Source of the DNA: Paenibacillus xylanexedens
GTDB lineage: Bacteria > Bacillota > Bacilli > Paenibacillales > Paenibacillaceae
Assembly (NCBI RefSeq): GCF_017874615.1
Contig: NZ_JAGIKV010000020.1
Span: forward strand, 1 to 64,000
Reading direction: 5' to 3'
Length of the DNA stretch: 64,000 bases
Part shown: piece by piece, positions 42,338 through 52,161 of the stretch
Numbering within the stretch: position 1 is the stretch's first letter
How the letters are laid out: the number at the start of each line of letters is the position of its first letter
The notes under the pieces: generated by a model
Told to the model about the DNA's origin: nothing
Seen by the model: only the letters and a program-made list of their open reading frames with translations
The model's database searches: none
Position numbers and translations under genes: made by a program

Positions 42338-43963
42338 TTAAGCTTCTACCGGATACATTTTTTTGCGCAGTTCTTTGATTTCATCACTTTCCAGATATTC
42401 GTCATAGCTCATTTGGCGATCAATGATGCCAGTCGGCGTAATTTCAATAATCCGGTTAGAGATCGTTTGAATGAACTGATGGTCATGGGATGTAAACAGC
42501 ATAGTGCCGTCAAAATCAATCATACCATTGTTCAGCGCTGTAATGGATTCGAGATCCAAGTGGTTCGTAGGCTCATCCAGAATCAATGCGTTCGCACCAG
42601 TCTGCATCATTTTCGCCAGCATACAGCGAACCTTCTCGCCCCCGGAGAGTACACTTGCCTTTTTCAGGGATTCCTCACCTGAGAACAGCATACGTCCCAA
42701 GAATCCACGCAGATATGTCTCATCCTGATCTTTGGAATATTGACGGAGCCAATCGACGAGAGTCATGTCTACACCGTCAAAATATTGGGAGTTGTCTTTC
42801 GGGAAATAAGCTTGAGTTGTGGTTACGCCCCAAGTGAATTCGCCGCTATCCAACTCCGTTTCCCCCATAAGAATATCAAACAATAGTGACTTTGCATTAC
42901 CGTTCGGTCCAACAAATGCAATTTTATCGCCTTTGTTCACCACAAAGCTGATATCATTCAGCATGTTCACACCATCAACCGATTTGCTGATGCGATCTAC
43001 GGTCAATAATTGTTTGCCCGCTTCACGCTCAGGTTTGAAGTTGATAAACGGATATTTACGGTTCGATGGACGAAGGTCATCCAGCGTGATTTTGTCGAGC
43101 TGTTTCTTACGGGAAGTCGCCTGCTTCGATTTCGAGGCATTCGCCGAGAAGCGTTGAATAAAGGCTTGCAAGTCTTTAATCTTCTCTTCTTTTTTCTTGT
43201 TGGCATCACGCTGTAAAGCAAGTGCCAATTGACTGGATTCATACCAGAAATCGTAGTTACCTACGTACAACTGGATTTTACCAAAGTCGATATCCGCAAT
43301 GTGCGTACATACTTTGTTCAGGAAGTGACGGTCATGGGATACGACAATAACAGTACCTTCATAGTCCATCAAGAAGTTCTCCAGCCATTGAATGGATTCG
43401 AGATCCAAGTGGTTGGTAGGCTCATCGAGCAACAGGTTGTTTGGACGACCAAACAAGGCTTGTGCAAGCAGGACACGAACTTTTTCGTTTCCGCTCAGTT
43501 CAACGATTTTCTTCTCATGCATATCACGATCGATACCCAGACCGATCAGGAGTGCCGCTGCATCCGGCTCAGCATCCCAACCATTCAATTCGGCAAATTC
43601 ACCCTCAAGTTCACCTGCACGCAGGCCATCTTCTTCCGTGAAATCCGCTTTGGCATACAGCGTATCTTTTTCTTTCATAATTGCATAGAGACGACTATGA
43701 CCCATAATTACGGTTTCGAGAACCGGATACTCATCATATTCGAAATGGTTTTGCTTCAAAACGGCCATACGTTCGCCCGGGGTGATGTGCACCTCTCCCG
43801 AGTTGGATTCAATTTCACCGGACAAAATTTTCAAGAATGTTGATTTGCCGGCTCCGTTGGCGCCGATGAGGCCGTAACAGTTTCCTGGTGTGAATTTGAT
43901 ATTTACATCTTCAAAAAGTGCACGTTTTCCGTAGCGGAGCGTGATGCCGCTTGTACTGATCAT
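42338..43963 (-). CDS. ykpA: ABC-F family ATPase, YkpA-like
   Basis: About 541 residues, two ATP-binding cassettes and no membrane part. Each has a Walker A (GANGAGKSTF, about residue 38; GPNGNAKSLL, about 345, with a non-standard Gly-x-Ala-Lys), the signature LSGNEKVRVLLAQ (about 157) and LSGGEKVRCMLAKM (about 425), and Walker B LLLDEPTNHLD. The linker has the ABC-F bridging helices. Strongly similar to B. subtilis YkpA throughout. Such proteins act on ribosomes rather than transport. The start is ATG at 43963; an ATG four codons earlier is too close to the AAAGG site. Confidence 0.93.
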   Translation of the reverse strand: MISTSGITLRYGKRALFEDVNIKFTPGNCYGLIGANGAGKSTFLKILSGEIESNSGEVHITPGERMAVLKQNHFEYDEYPVLETVIMGHSRLYAIMKEKDTLYAKADFTEEDGLRAGELEGEFAELNGWDAEPDAAALLIGLGIDRDMHEKKIVELSGNEKVRVLLAQALFGRPNNLLLDEPTNHLDLESIQWLENFLMDYEGTVIVVSHDRHFLNKVCTHIADIDFGKIQLYVGNYDFWYESSQLALALQRDANKKKEEKIKDLQAFIQRFSANASKSKQATSRKKQLDKITLDDLRPSNRKYPFINFKPEREAGKQLLTVDRISKSVDGVNMLNDISFVVNKGDKIAFVGPNGNAKSLLFDILMGETELDSGEFTWGVTTTQAYFPKDNSQYFDGVDMTLVDWLRQYSKDQDETYLRGFLGRMLFSGEESLKKASVLSGGEKVRCMLAKMMQTGANALILDEPTNHLDLESITALNNGMIDFDGTMLFTSHDHQFIQTISNRIIEITPTGIIDRQMSYDEYLESDEIKELRKKMYPVEA

Positions 43964-44070
43964 TAAGCATACCATCCTTTATTGGTTAATCTGCATACTG
44001 CATGAATAGCAAGTTGCGTAAATCATGGATTCAATATCCCGATGCCTATTCTGGCACCATATTATAACAC

Positions 44071-44105
44071 AAAAAAGCGGCAAATTCGAAAATTGGCCGC
44101 TTTTT
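44071..44105 (-). terminator. Bidirectional terminator upstream of ABC-F gene and after the MBL gene
   Basis: Stem AAAAGCGG..AATT/AATT..CCGCTTTT (44074-44104) with six A on the left and five T on the right. Confidence 0.8.
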
Positions 44106-44178
44106 ACTTATTAAAGATTTGGTAAATGTACTGTTCATGCAGGCATATCCCTACATTAACATATTTGGCTCACTTTTG

Positions 44179-45225
44179 TTAGCCCTGTTTACCTTCCTCG
44201 TGGTGAATGCGGAGTGTTTCGCCATGACCAAGCACCCGAATCCGCTCTTTACCAATGCCTAGCCGTTCACGTTCAACTTCCAGCCGATCCAGCGCTTCCT
44301 TGGGCGTATCATCCGCCAGCTTGAATGTGCCGTAATGCATTGGCACCATGAGCTGTGAACCGGATTCAACGAACCCCTGCAGCGCTTCTTCGGGTGTCAC
44401 ATGCTGAGAAGTCATGAACCATTCCGGATCGTAGGCACCGATGGGCATCAGGGTAACACCAATGTCAAAGCGTTCTCCAATCGTTTTGAAACCCTGGAAG
44501 TAACCTGTATCACCCACAAAATACAACACAGGCGGGCCGCCTGATGTTTTGGACGTTTCGTTCTTCCCTGATTCCGTGGATGATTCATCCTGATCACTCG
44601 TTGTTGCAGCACTTTCGGCTGCTGAAGACGTCGCCAGATGGTTCTGTTCCAACACATAACCGCCCCAATGGGATGTATTGGTATCGAACAACGTTCGGCG
44701 CGTCCAGTGCTGTGCAGGGACAAAAGTTATTTTGACTCCGCCAAGTGTCATATGATCCCACCATTTCATCTCCTGGCATCGATGGAATCCTTTGCGAATC
44801 ATCTTGCGCTTCAGACCATCGGGTACGATGAGCAAGGTTTTGGCTGTAATCAGCTTACGCAACGAAGCCAGATGTAGATGATCATAGTGGGAATGGGATA
44901 TCAGAATGACATCCAAAGGTGGAATATCCTGAATCGGAATGCCGGGGGCACCGAGCCTTCGTTGAAATCCCATTTTTTCGGCCCACACCGGGTCAGTCAC
45001 GATGTTCAATCCATAATATTGAATGAAAAATGTGGAGTGACCAATCCAGGTAATACTTGTGTCATCCCGGTTGGCATGTAGATAATCCAGTTCAGGCGGG
45101 TGTTTGGGCACGGTGTAGGAGTAGTCCTTCACTTTGCTCCGCCGTTGCTCCCTCCATTGCTTGAATTCCTTCAGCGTTTTGTCCGTACTTACATTATCGA
45201 TATTGTTATAACGGATTTTCGGCAT
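44179..45225 (-). CDS. MBL-fold hydrolase (NAPE-PLD/UlaG-like)
   Basis: 348 residues. Beta-lactamase-fold metal motifs are ISHSHYDHL (about residue 110), the Asp in FVGDTGYFQGF (about 240) and MHYGTFKL (about 300). The N-terminal part TWIGHSTFFIQYYGLNIVTDPVW is typical of this subgroup, which includes N-acylphosphatidylethanolamine phospholipase D-like enzymes; the substrate is unproved. A Ser/Glu/Thr-rich low-complexity insert (about residues 200-225, SSAAESAATTSDQDESSTESG) is unusual. GGAGGG seven bases before ATG. It has its own terminator. Confidence 0.85.
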   Translation of the reverse strand: MPKIRYNNIDNVSTDKTLKEFKQWREQRRSKVKDYSYTVPKHPPELDYLHANRDDTSITWIGHSTFFIQYYGLNIVTDPVWAEKMGFQRRLGAPGIPIQDIPPLDVILISHSHYDHLHLASLRKLITAKTLLIVPDGLKRKMIRKGFHRCQEMKWWDHMTLGGVKITFVPAQHWTRRTLFDTNTSHWGGYVLEQNHLATSSAAESAATTSDQDESSTESGKNETSKTSGGPPVLYFVGDTGYFQGFKTIGERFDIGVTLMPIGAYDPEWFMTSQHVTPEEALQGFVESGSQLMVPMHYGTFKLADDTPKEALDRLEVERERLGIGKERIRVLGHGETLRIHHEEGKQG

Positions 45226-45296
45226 GAAAGGGCCCTCCTCCCTTCCTCATTTCTTAACAAGAGATTACCCCAAACGGGAATGGACGTACCAGGTAA

Positions 45297-45464
45297 TCAA
45301 TCCTTTGGGTTCTTACATACGGCCAGATATACAAACAGAAAGACAATAGCAGCCGCAATAATCAGTGGAGGGGCGTACATAATGGTGAATGTTTCAAAAA
45401 AGCTTAATCCGGTTATACCGGGTATGCCCGTGACTCCCTCAGTAGTGACCATGAACAGACTCAT
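45297..45464 (-). CDS. cydS: CydS-like small subunit of cytochrome bd oxidase
   Basis: 55 residues. The N terminus (TEGVTGIPGITG) is soluble; one hydrophobic segment (about 26-50) with FETFTIMYAPPLIIAA and a short basic end follows. The FxIMYAP text matches the CydS subunit known from Geobacillus bd oxidase, which is about 33 residues; here an extra N-terminal tail exists. Its ATG overlaps the cydB stop (ATGA), so translation is coupled. An in-frame ATG at residue 5, with AAAGG twelve bases before it, is an alternative start. Confidence 0.78.
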   Translation of the reverse strand: MSLFMVTTEGVTGIPGITGLSFFETFTIMYAPPLIIAAAIVFLFVYLAVCKNPKD

Positions 45465-46495
45465 CCTTTCTTTTTACCAGAATTACCGCGCACATAATTG
45501 GCATCAAACAGGAACAGCTTCATAATCAGCACAAGCGAAGGAATGAGCACGAGTAACCCCAGACTAAACGCTGTAATGAGCGCAATCCCCATCGTTCGAT
45601 TCGTAAAGCTGTCGTAAATATTGATGTAAGGATACAGAATGTACGGAAGGTGGGATCGCCCGTAACCATACCAGGCAAAGGCAAACTGAAGCATGACAGC
45701 GACAAAACACCAACCCAGATATTTACTTTTCCACACCAGCGACACGGCAATGACAAAACAAATAAACGAAGCGATGAACATCCACGAAATATTCACCATC
45801 TGCTCAAAGTGTGCGGGATTCTGTTTGTTAATCTGCAGAAAAGCCAGAAAGCTTGCAAAAATGGTAGGCAAACTCCAGAGCAGCGCGTACTCTCGAAGCA
45901 CCTCATATGCCGGCTCATCCCCCGCCCGTTTTGCATAATAGGAAAGAAACATCGCCGAGATGTACAGCACACTGACCAGTGCAAGCAAAATAACCGACCA
46001 GGTATAGGGATTCGTTAAAAATTCACGCCAGCGAAAAAATACCTGATCGCCCACCTCTTCAATGATCCCGCCTTCGGATATTGCCAAAATGGTGGAAAAT
46101 ACCGCCGGAATCAGCAATCCCGTTGCTCCGTACAATGCCATGTAGATCCGGCTGTTCTGCCCATGGTTGCCATAGGTGTTGTAGGCGTAATACACGCCCC
46201 GGATGGCAAGCAGCACAATGGCCAAGGAACCTGGAACCAGCAATGCTGTTCCGTAATAAAAGGCGCTGTCCGGATAAAATCCGACCAGTCCGACCACAAA
46301 AAAGATCAAAAACACATTCGTCACTTCCCACACAGGGGACAGGTAGCGCTGAATGATGTTATGAATTTTGTTCTCATGCCCGGTCAAAATGCTGTAAAAG
46401 CTGAAGAACCCGGCGCCAAAATCAATCGAAGCAACGATCAGGTAACCGAACAAAAACGTCCACAATATCGCGATGCCTGCAATTTCGAAACTCAA
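45461..46495 (-). CDS. cydB: CydB, cytochrome bd ubiquinol/menaquinol oxidase subunit II
   Basis: 344 residues, about eight or nine membrane segments, matching the CydB family in length. The first segments carry ILWTFLFGYLIVASIDFGAGFFSF and the charged loops typical of subunit II. With CydA it reduces O2 to water using quinol. The start is TTG, overlapping the cydA stop (TTGA), with GGAGGG eight bases upstream. Confidence 0.95.
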   Translation of the reverse strand: MSFEIAGIAILWTFLFGYLIVASIDFGAGFFSFYSILTGHENKIHNIIQRYLSPVWEVTNVFLIFFVVGLVGFYPDSAFYYGTALLVPGSLAIVLLAIRGVYYAYNTYGNHGQNSRIYMALYGATGLLIPAVFSTILAISEGGIIEEVGDQVFFRWREFLTNPYTWSVILLALVSVLYISAMFLSYYAKRAGDEPAYEVLREYALLWSLPTIFASFLAFLQINKQNPAHFEQMVNISWMFIASFICFVIAVSLVWKSKYLGWCFVAVMLQFAFAWYGYGRSHLPYILYPYINIYDSFTNRTMGIALITAFSLGLLVLIPSLVLIMKLFLFDANYVRGNSGKKKG

Positions 46496-47838
46496 TGCAC
46501 GATCCCTCCTTCAAGCCCCAGAGACTCTAGTTCCTTCTCTGCTTCCTTGTTGCGGAACAGTTTGCTGAGTACCCGAATGCACGAGAAACACAGGATCAGA
46601 TACAGCAAGATGAACAACACCAGCATCCATCCTACCGAAGTTGACGTCGTAGCCGCTTCCGCCACCTTCATATACCCGCGTAAAATCCAAGGCTGCCTGC
46701 CGACTTCAGCGAACATCCACCCCAGCTCGATGGCAATCATGGCCAGTGGCCCCAGCAAGACAATGCCGAGCAACAGCCATTTGGGATAGGGCTTGCGCCC
46801 TGGCAACCACCGCCGCAGTACATATAACACAGGAATCATCAGGATGATCACTCCGGTTGTGACCTTCAGGTCGAACATATAGTGAATAGACAACGGTGGT
46901 CTCAGATCCGCAGGAAATTCTTCGAGTCCTTTCACTTCCGTATCTGGACGATTACCCGCCAAAATGCTAAGAGCATACGGAATCTCAATCGCGTATTTCA
47001 CCTCATTATTCTCATCCAGAATACCGCCATAGACGAGCGGTGCCTTCTTCATTGTCTTGAAATGCCATTCTGCGGCAGCCAGCTTCTCCGGCTGATATTT
47101 CGCCAGAAATTTACCGGAGGAGTCTCCGATCATGACGGTGCTGATGGCAAATACGAGCGCAGATACCGTCGTGAGTTTCAGTGCTTTTTTGTAATACACA
47201 TGATCCCGTCCCCGGAGCAAACTAAAGGCGGCTATCCCCGCCAGGATACCTGCACTCAAGGTATAGGATGAGGCGAGTACATGGGACACTTTGGTTGGCG
47301 TTGCTGGATTCAACATGGCAGCAATCGGATGAATGTCCTTCATGATGCCATTAATCAGGGTGAATCCCTGAGGCTGGTTCATGAAGGAGTTCACCGTTGT
47401 AATGAAGATCGCAGATGCAGATGAGCCGAGAGCTACCGGAATCAGCAGCAGCATATGCGTATATTTCTTTTTGAAACGATCCCACGTATAGAGGTAAATT
47501 CCAAGAAAGATCGCCTCTATAAAAAAGGCAAACGTCTCCATGAATAGCGGCAACGCAATCGCCTGACCCGCGACCCGCATAAACATCGGCCACAGCAGAC
47601 TGAGCTGTAATCCGATCGAGGTGCCTGTAACAACGCCAACGGCAACGGTGATGACAAAACCTCGCGCCCACCGGCGTGCCAGCAAGGTGTAATGCATATC
47701 ATTGGTTCGGAGTCCTCGCCACTCGGCCAAGGCAATCATAAGTGGAACACCTACACCAATAGAGGCAAAAATAATGTGTACAAACAGGGTAAGGCCGGTT
47801 AGTATCCGGCTGAGCAAAACAGGGTCCAGGGATGACAT
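46492..47838 (-). CDS. cydA: CydA, cytochrome bd oxidase subunit I
   Basis: 448 residues, nine membrane segments, carrying the haems b558, b595 and d. Visible: FVHIIFASIGVGVPLMIALAEW near the N terminus (haem ligand His), and the VGRQPWILRGYMKV motif in the C-terminal part. The Q-loop is short, the Bacillus-type arrangement, rather than the long E. coli type. ATG has GAGGAG eight bases upstream. It follows the 34-residue gene by 64 bases. Confidence 0.96.
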   Translation of the reverse strand: MSSLDPVLLSRILTGLTLFVHIIFASIGVGVPLMIALAEWRGLRTNDMHYTLLARRWARGFVITVAVGVVTGTSIGLQLSLLWPMFMRVAGQAIALPLFMETFAFFIEAIFLGIYLYTWDRFKKKYTHMLLLIPVALGSSASAIFITTVNSFMNQPQGFTLINGIMKDIHPIAAMLNPATPTKVSHVLASSYTLSAGILAGIAAFSLLRGRDHVYYKKALKLTTVSALVFAISTVMIGDSSGKFLAKYQPEKLAAAEWHFKTMKKAPLVYGGILDENNEVKYAIEIPYALSILAGNRPDTEVKGLEEFPADLRPPLSIHYMFDLKVTTGVIILMIPVLYVLRRWLPGRKPYPKWLLLGIVLLGPLAMIAIELGWMFAEVGRQPWILRGYMKVAEAATTSTSVGWMLVLFILLYLILCFSCIRVLSKLFRNKEAEKELESLGLEGGIVH

Positions 47839-47902
47839 GGTTACACTCCTCTTTCACATAATCGTTATGTACAACAGCAGTTACTCTGCTTGAACATGTA
47901 TC

Positions 47903-48007
47903 TCAATAACTCATGATTCGGATGATGCTCTTCACAACGGCATACAGCACAACCACAGCTGCAACCAGACAGACGATGATGAGTGTTTTCTCTTGTTTAC
48001 GGAACAT
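47903..48007 (-). CDS. 34-residue single-pass membrane protein upstream of cydA
   Basis: A short basic start (MFRKQEK) leads into a hydrophobic helix (TLIIVCLVAAVVVLYAVVKSIIRIM), ending in SY. The ATG has AGGAGG about eleven bases upstream, so it is a credible gene despite its size. It lies 64 bases ahead of cydA on the same strand. I know no family; it could be a further small subunit or assembly partner of the bd oxidase. Basic N terminus predicts N-in topology. Confidence 0.6.
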   Translation of the reverse strand: MFRKQEKTLIIVCLVAAVVVLYAVVKSIIRIMSY

Positions 48008-48101
48008 ATACCTGCCGTCCTCCTTTTGCATGGGATGCAAATTATGGCTCTATAGACAGTTTGCAAAAGAAGTTGTTTTTTTATCCGGGGAAATTGAAAA
48101 A

Positions 48102-48151
48102 CAAAAAAAGCCTTTCCCCTTATCACGCTCACGCGCTGAAGGGCAAAGGCT
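48102..48151 (-). terminator. Terminator after the PAS sensor kinase gene
   Basis: Minus-strand stem AGCCTTTgcCCTT/AAGGggAAAGGCT (48145-48151 and 48109-48115 as the outer part) followed by TTTTTTTG, about 75 bases past the kinase stop and ahead of the small gene of the cyd operon. Confidence 0.8.
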
Positions 48152-48223
48152 CTATCCGTAGGTCTCGTACATAAACATGGTTCATAAAAAAAGTGAAATA
48201 CATTTCTTCATCCAATCTTAAAT

Positions 48224-51070
48224 TCACACCAATACGTCCTGCTTGGGCAGTCGGACCTTGAACGTACTTCCTTTGTCCGGTGCAGATATAAAAGTCAGCG
48301 TACCCTTGTGATCCTCTACAATTTTACGGGAAATGTACAACCCGATTCCTGTTCCACCAATCTGCCGATGATCCGAATTATCGACCCGATAGAATTTGTT
48401 GAACAGCATGTCCTTCTCTTGCTCCGCAATACCTATTCCGTAATCACGCACATCAAGACATAACCATTCCTCTTCTTCCCATAACGTGATATCAATACGA
48501 TCGGCTCCCGGAGAATACTTGACTGCATTGCCCACCAGATTATGCAGAACCTGAACCATCCTGTTCTGGTCCGCATAAGCAAAAAAGTCTCCATTAAACG
48601 TATGCACGTAGATACGTTGGGCAGACTTCATATTCCACTGTTCGGCAACCCCTTCTACCAACTCCACCAGCGGTACATACGTCATGTGGTAAGTCATACC
48701 TTCGTTGTCGAGGCGCTGAATATCCAGTACATCATCGAGCAAACTGCTCAGCCGCTTGCCCTCCGAAGAGATGGTCTGCATGAATTCCCGCTGCTGAGCT
48801 GCCGGAAGGTCATACATCATCATGAGTTCCACATATCCCATAATGGTGGCTACAGGCGTTCGAAGCTCATGAGATACCACACTGATGAGCTCATTTTTCA
48901 TCCGATCCAGCCGTTCTTCTCCTGTCCGGTCACGGAACACCAGCAGAAACCCATGGTTTTTACCCGGGACATCCATCTGCTTCATGTACAAGGAAAATAC
49001 ACTTTTATCCACATTATTGAATATAAATTCGGTCTCGATAAACGCCGTTTCTCCATTCAGGAATGCTCTCGTCTGTTCCATCAGATTGAAGTTGTCCGTT
49101 AGTACCATCGTATCAATCGCCTGCGCCAAATCCTCAATGGATCTGCCCATAAAATCACCCAAACCAAACATCTCTTCTATCCTTCGGTTGACGATAGTTA
49201 TGGTCCCTGATCGATCAGACATCACGAGCCCTTCTCGTACGGATTCAATAAATTGCTCACTGATATCTCGCTGTTCCTGGATCGCAATCTTCTCATTGAA
49301 TAACTCCGAGTTCAGCTTCTCCAGCGCAAGGGCATGACGTACACGATCTTCTTCTGCTCTGGTCCGCTCCGTAATATCCTTAATAAACAGGTTATATAAT
49401 GTCTCATTTTTGCCCAACTGGATCTCAACAATCTTGTACTCAATCGGAAATACGGAACCATCCCGTCGGATACCTGAAATTTCTTCAACGATGGTGTATC
49501 TTTTACCTTCCACATATTCAAATCGCTCCAGCAAATTCTTGATCTCCTTGCAGCTGGCCCCTTGAAAAAGAGAGGGCGCTTCCTTGTGCAGGATCACTTC
49601 TTCCCGACGCAATCCAAACATTCTTTCAGCCTCCGGATTAAACTCAACGATCAGCCCATTGGAGTCCACAGCGATAATCGCATCAATAGAGGATTCAATA
49701 ATGGCACGTTTGACCTCTTCACTATTCTTGAGTTCCTTGGTACGCTCTATGACCCTGTCCTCCAGCGTTAACTTGTCGTGACGAATCTGTTCGAATTGTT
49801 CCAACAGCACATCGGACATTTTGCGCAAATTACCAATCAGGATCTGTACTTCGGTTACATGGCTGGTTGGCCATTCCAGCTTCCCATTTCGAAACAGCAG
49901 TCTCGGCAGAGAGCCTGTCATTCGGGTCAGTCTTAACAGCGGGCTAACGACCTTACTGCTGAGAGGAGCCGCCACAATCATGGAAGCCACGATGATGATG
50001 AACAGGGATTGCAGTGTGGTCAGATAAATCGATTCGATTCGAGGGTAATACTTGGATGAGTCAGTCACAATGAATACCCGATAAGGAGTTAACCTTGTCA
50101 TTTCTGCTTCAAAGATAAAAGAGGCTTGTTTCCAGTGATTCAATACATCGCTATAATGGATATTTGCGGAACTTAACAGAAAGAGGTTATCCCTTGATTT
50201 CAGAAGACGGAATCTGTCCATGTCCAGGTAATCGCCCACCTGTAGTGTATTCAAACCAGAAGCGACCACTGTATCATTGCGATTCAGCAGAATCACATTC
50301 ACACCCAGTAGATGATGATAACGCGCCATATTCTGATCCATATTCTCGGAGGTAACATACTCTTCATCAAGATCCTGAACAACCGCAGTTGCTGCATATT
50401 TCATATCACGTAATATGGCATCATTCATTTGACCCAATTGTCTGCGGCTATCTGCGGATAACAGTACGAGAGAAACAAATACCACAAAGGCGACTACGTA
50501 TTTAAACGCAATTCTTGTTAATGGAATGGTTCCCATCCGCTTGGATTTGTGTTCACCCGTGGTGATCCAGAAATCAACTACAATTCCCGCAATCAGCGCA
50601 TTCACCATACCAATCACAGCAATATACATATACTCATACTTCACATCGTCTATATTCATACCCAACATAAAATGCCCGGCATAGATAACAGGAAATAACA
50701 TCACTACCCAAAAGACAGCATCAGCCTTGATTAAGCTGCCATTCTTCCAACGGCTCCGCCAAACGAGCATCCAGATTAATTCCATGAAATGAGCAAGCAT
50801 TATAGATAAATTGTGCGGCTGGAAGCCAACAAAGACGGTATTCAGCAGATGGATGACTGTGAGGGTGACAAATCCATAGCTGGCCCCATGCAAACGTAGA
50901 GCAACGAGTACTGCCGCGCTACCAATCATAAACTGTACACCATAGAATAAAGTAAACGGAAAAATAGTGCTTAGTGAGCCCAAAATGATCAGAATGCTAG
51001 TCCCAATCCAGGGTATTCTCAGCTTCAACACGACCCAATCCAGCATAAGTCTTACCTTTATACGATCCAT
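48224..51070 (-). CDS. Multi-pass sensor histidine kinase with two PAS domains
   Basis: 948 residues. About six N-terminal membrane segments (about 15-215) form a MASE-like sensor, then an outside region (about 225-345), a seventh membrane segment, a HAMP-like linker, a coiled coil, PAS (about 440-560), a second PAS (about 600-700), HisKA with His in ISVVSHELRTPVATIMG, and HATPase (about 800-940, with GTGIGLYISRKIVE). It is divergent from an OmpR-type regulator gene, the probable partner. GAGGG nine bases before ATG. The signal is unknown. Confidence 0.92.
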   Translation of the reverse strand: MDRIKVRLMLDWVVLKLRIPWIGTSILIILGSLSTIFPFTLFYGVQFMIGSAAVLVALRLHGASYGFVTLTVIHLLNTVFVGFQPHNLSIMLAHFMELIWMLVWRSRWKNGSLIKADAVFWVVMLFPVIYAGHFMLGMNIDDVKYEYMYIAVIGMVNALIAGIVVDFWITTGEHKSKRMGTIPLTRIAFKYVVAFVVFVSLVLLSADSRRQLGQMNDAILRDMKYAATAVVQDLDEEYVTSENMDQNMARYHHLLGVNVILLNRNDTVVASGLNTLQVGDYLDMDRFRLLKSRDNLFLLSSANIHYSDVLNHWKQASFIFEAEMTRLTPYRVFIVTDSSKYYPRIESIYLTTLQSLFIIIVASMIVAAPLSSKVVSPLLRLTRMTGSLPRLLFRNGKLEWPTSHVTEVQILIGNLRKMSDVLLEQFEQIRHDKLTLEDRVIERTKELKNSEEVKRAIIESSIDAIIAVDSNGLIVEFNPEAERMFGLRREEVILHKEAPSLFQGASCKEIKNLLERFEYVEGKRYTIVEEISGIRRDGSVFPIEYKIVEIQLGKNETLYNLFIKDITERTRAEEDRVRHALALEKLNSELFNEKIAIQEQRDISEQFIESVREGLVMSDRSGTITIVNRRIEEMFGLGDFMGRSIEDLAQAIDTMVLTDNFNLMEQTRAFLNGETAFIETEFIFNNVDKSVFSLYMKQMDVPGKNHGFLLVFRDRTGEERLDRMKNELISVVSHELRTPVATIMGYVELMMMYDLPAAQQREFMQTISSEGKRLSSLLDDVLDIQRLDNEGMTYHMTYVPLVELVEGVAEQWNMKSAQRIYVHTFNGDFFAYADQNRMVQVLHNLVGNAVKYSPGADRIDITLWEEEEWLCLDVRDYGIGIAEQEKDMLFNKFYRVDNSDHRQIGGTGIGLYISRKIVEDHKGTLTFISAPDKGSTFKVRLPKQDVLV

Positions 51071-51414
51071 AAGCAGTTGCCCTCATGGACCATTTTTTCT
51101 TCTGTTTTCAACAACAACGTTGGTTCCCCCTATAAACTTAAGCGGATACAATATTACTTTTTTCCCCTTAACTCGTTCTGATCCATTATACTGTAATTAG
51201 TACTTGGTGTAGCTTTGGGAAATTCTGATCGATCGGCAACCAAACTACATTTATGCTAGAATATTGAAGTTCATTCAAAAAGCGTATTCTTTCTCTACAT
51301 ATACATCCTATATTTTGGGATAGAAACATTAAAAAATTTGCGGCATTTATTCGCAATTCACCTTGTTTTTTTAGCATTTTCTTAACATATTATTTTCACC
51401 AGGAGTGTGACCCT
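51071..51414. promoter_or_regulatory. Divergent promoter region of the kinase and regulator genes
   Basis: About 344 AT-rich bases between two start codons, with no gene. A weak plus-strand promoter-like pair is TTGTTT (51363) and TATTAT (51388) 19 bases apart. No clear operator or RNA structure. Confidence 0.35.
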
Positions 51415-52113
51415 ATGACTATCAAAGTACTTCTTATAGAAGATGAGAAAAATCTAGCCGACATGATTGCTTTCTTTCTTGAGGAGGAAGGATACATCAC
51501 TGAACGGGTTCATCATGCCCGCGAGGCACTTCAACTGTTTCCACAATTCCAGCCGGATATTGTTGTAACGGATCTCATGCTTCCTGAAATGGATGGAAAT
51601 GATCTCGTAGAAGCCTTTCGCCAGCACTCCACTGTGCCCATTCTGATGATCTCGGCAAGCACCATGCTGAATGATCGACTTCGCGCATTGCATAATGGTG
51701 CGGATGACTTTCTGTGCAAACCATTTAGTTTGAAAGAGTTGGATGCCCGGATTAAAGCACTGCTGCGAAGATCAATCATTTCCTATCAGGATAAACTGGT
51801 AAAAGAAGACAAGCAGGCAGAGATTACTGGACATGTGAATGTGAATGAATACAGGAGAACTCTGTTTGTGGATGGCGTTGAAATCGAGGTCACTCATATT
51901 GAGTTTGAGATTATGAAGGAATTGTACCGAAATCCGGGTAAAGTGTTCACCCGCAATGAACTGATGGATAGGATCAAAGGGTCCGAACGCGCCTATCTGG
52001 ATCGTACTATTGATGTTCATATCTCAAGTCTGCGTAAAAAAATTGAGCCTGACCCCAAGAACCCACGTTATATTAAGACGGTTTGGGGAACAGGCTATAA
52101 ATATGTGATCTAA
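51415..52113 (+). CDS. OmpR/PhoB-family response regulator
   Basis: 232 residues. N-terminal receiver (about 1-120): acidic pair EDE at 10-12, acceptor Asp in IVVTDLMLPEMDG (about 53) and the conserved Lys in FLCKPFSLKEL (about 102). C-terminal winged helix (about 135-230, with DRTIDVHISSLRKKIEPDPKNPRYIKTVWGTGYKY). Likely phosphorylated by the divergent PAS kinase. GGAGTG before ATG. Confidence 0.94.
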   Translation: MTIKVLLIEDEKNLADMIAFFLEEEGYITERVHHAREALQLFPQFQPDIVVTDLMLPEMDGNDLVEAFRQHSTVPILMISASTMLNDRLRALHNGADDFLCKPFSLKELDARIKALLRRSIISYQDKLVKEDKQAEITGHVNVNEYRRTLFVDGVEIEVTHIEFEIMKELYRNPGKVFTRNELMDRIKGSERAYLDRTIDVHISSLRKKIEPDPKNPRYIKTVWGTGYKYVI

Positions 52114-52161
52114 TACGTTCGTAACAATTGAAAGTTAAACACCTTTGGCCATATCCCTCTT

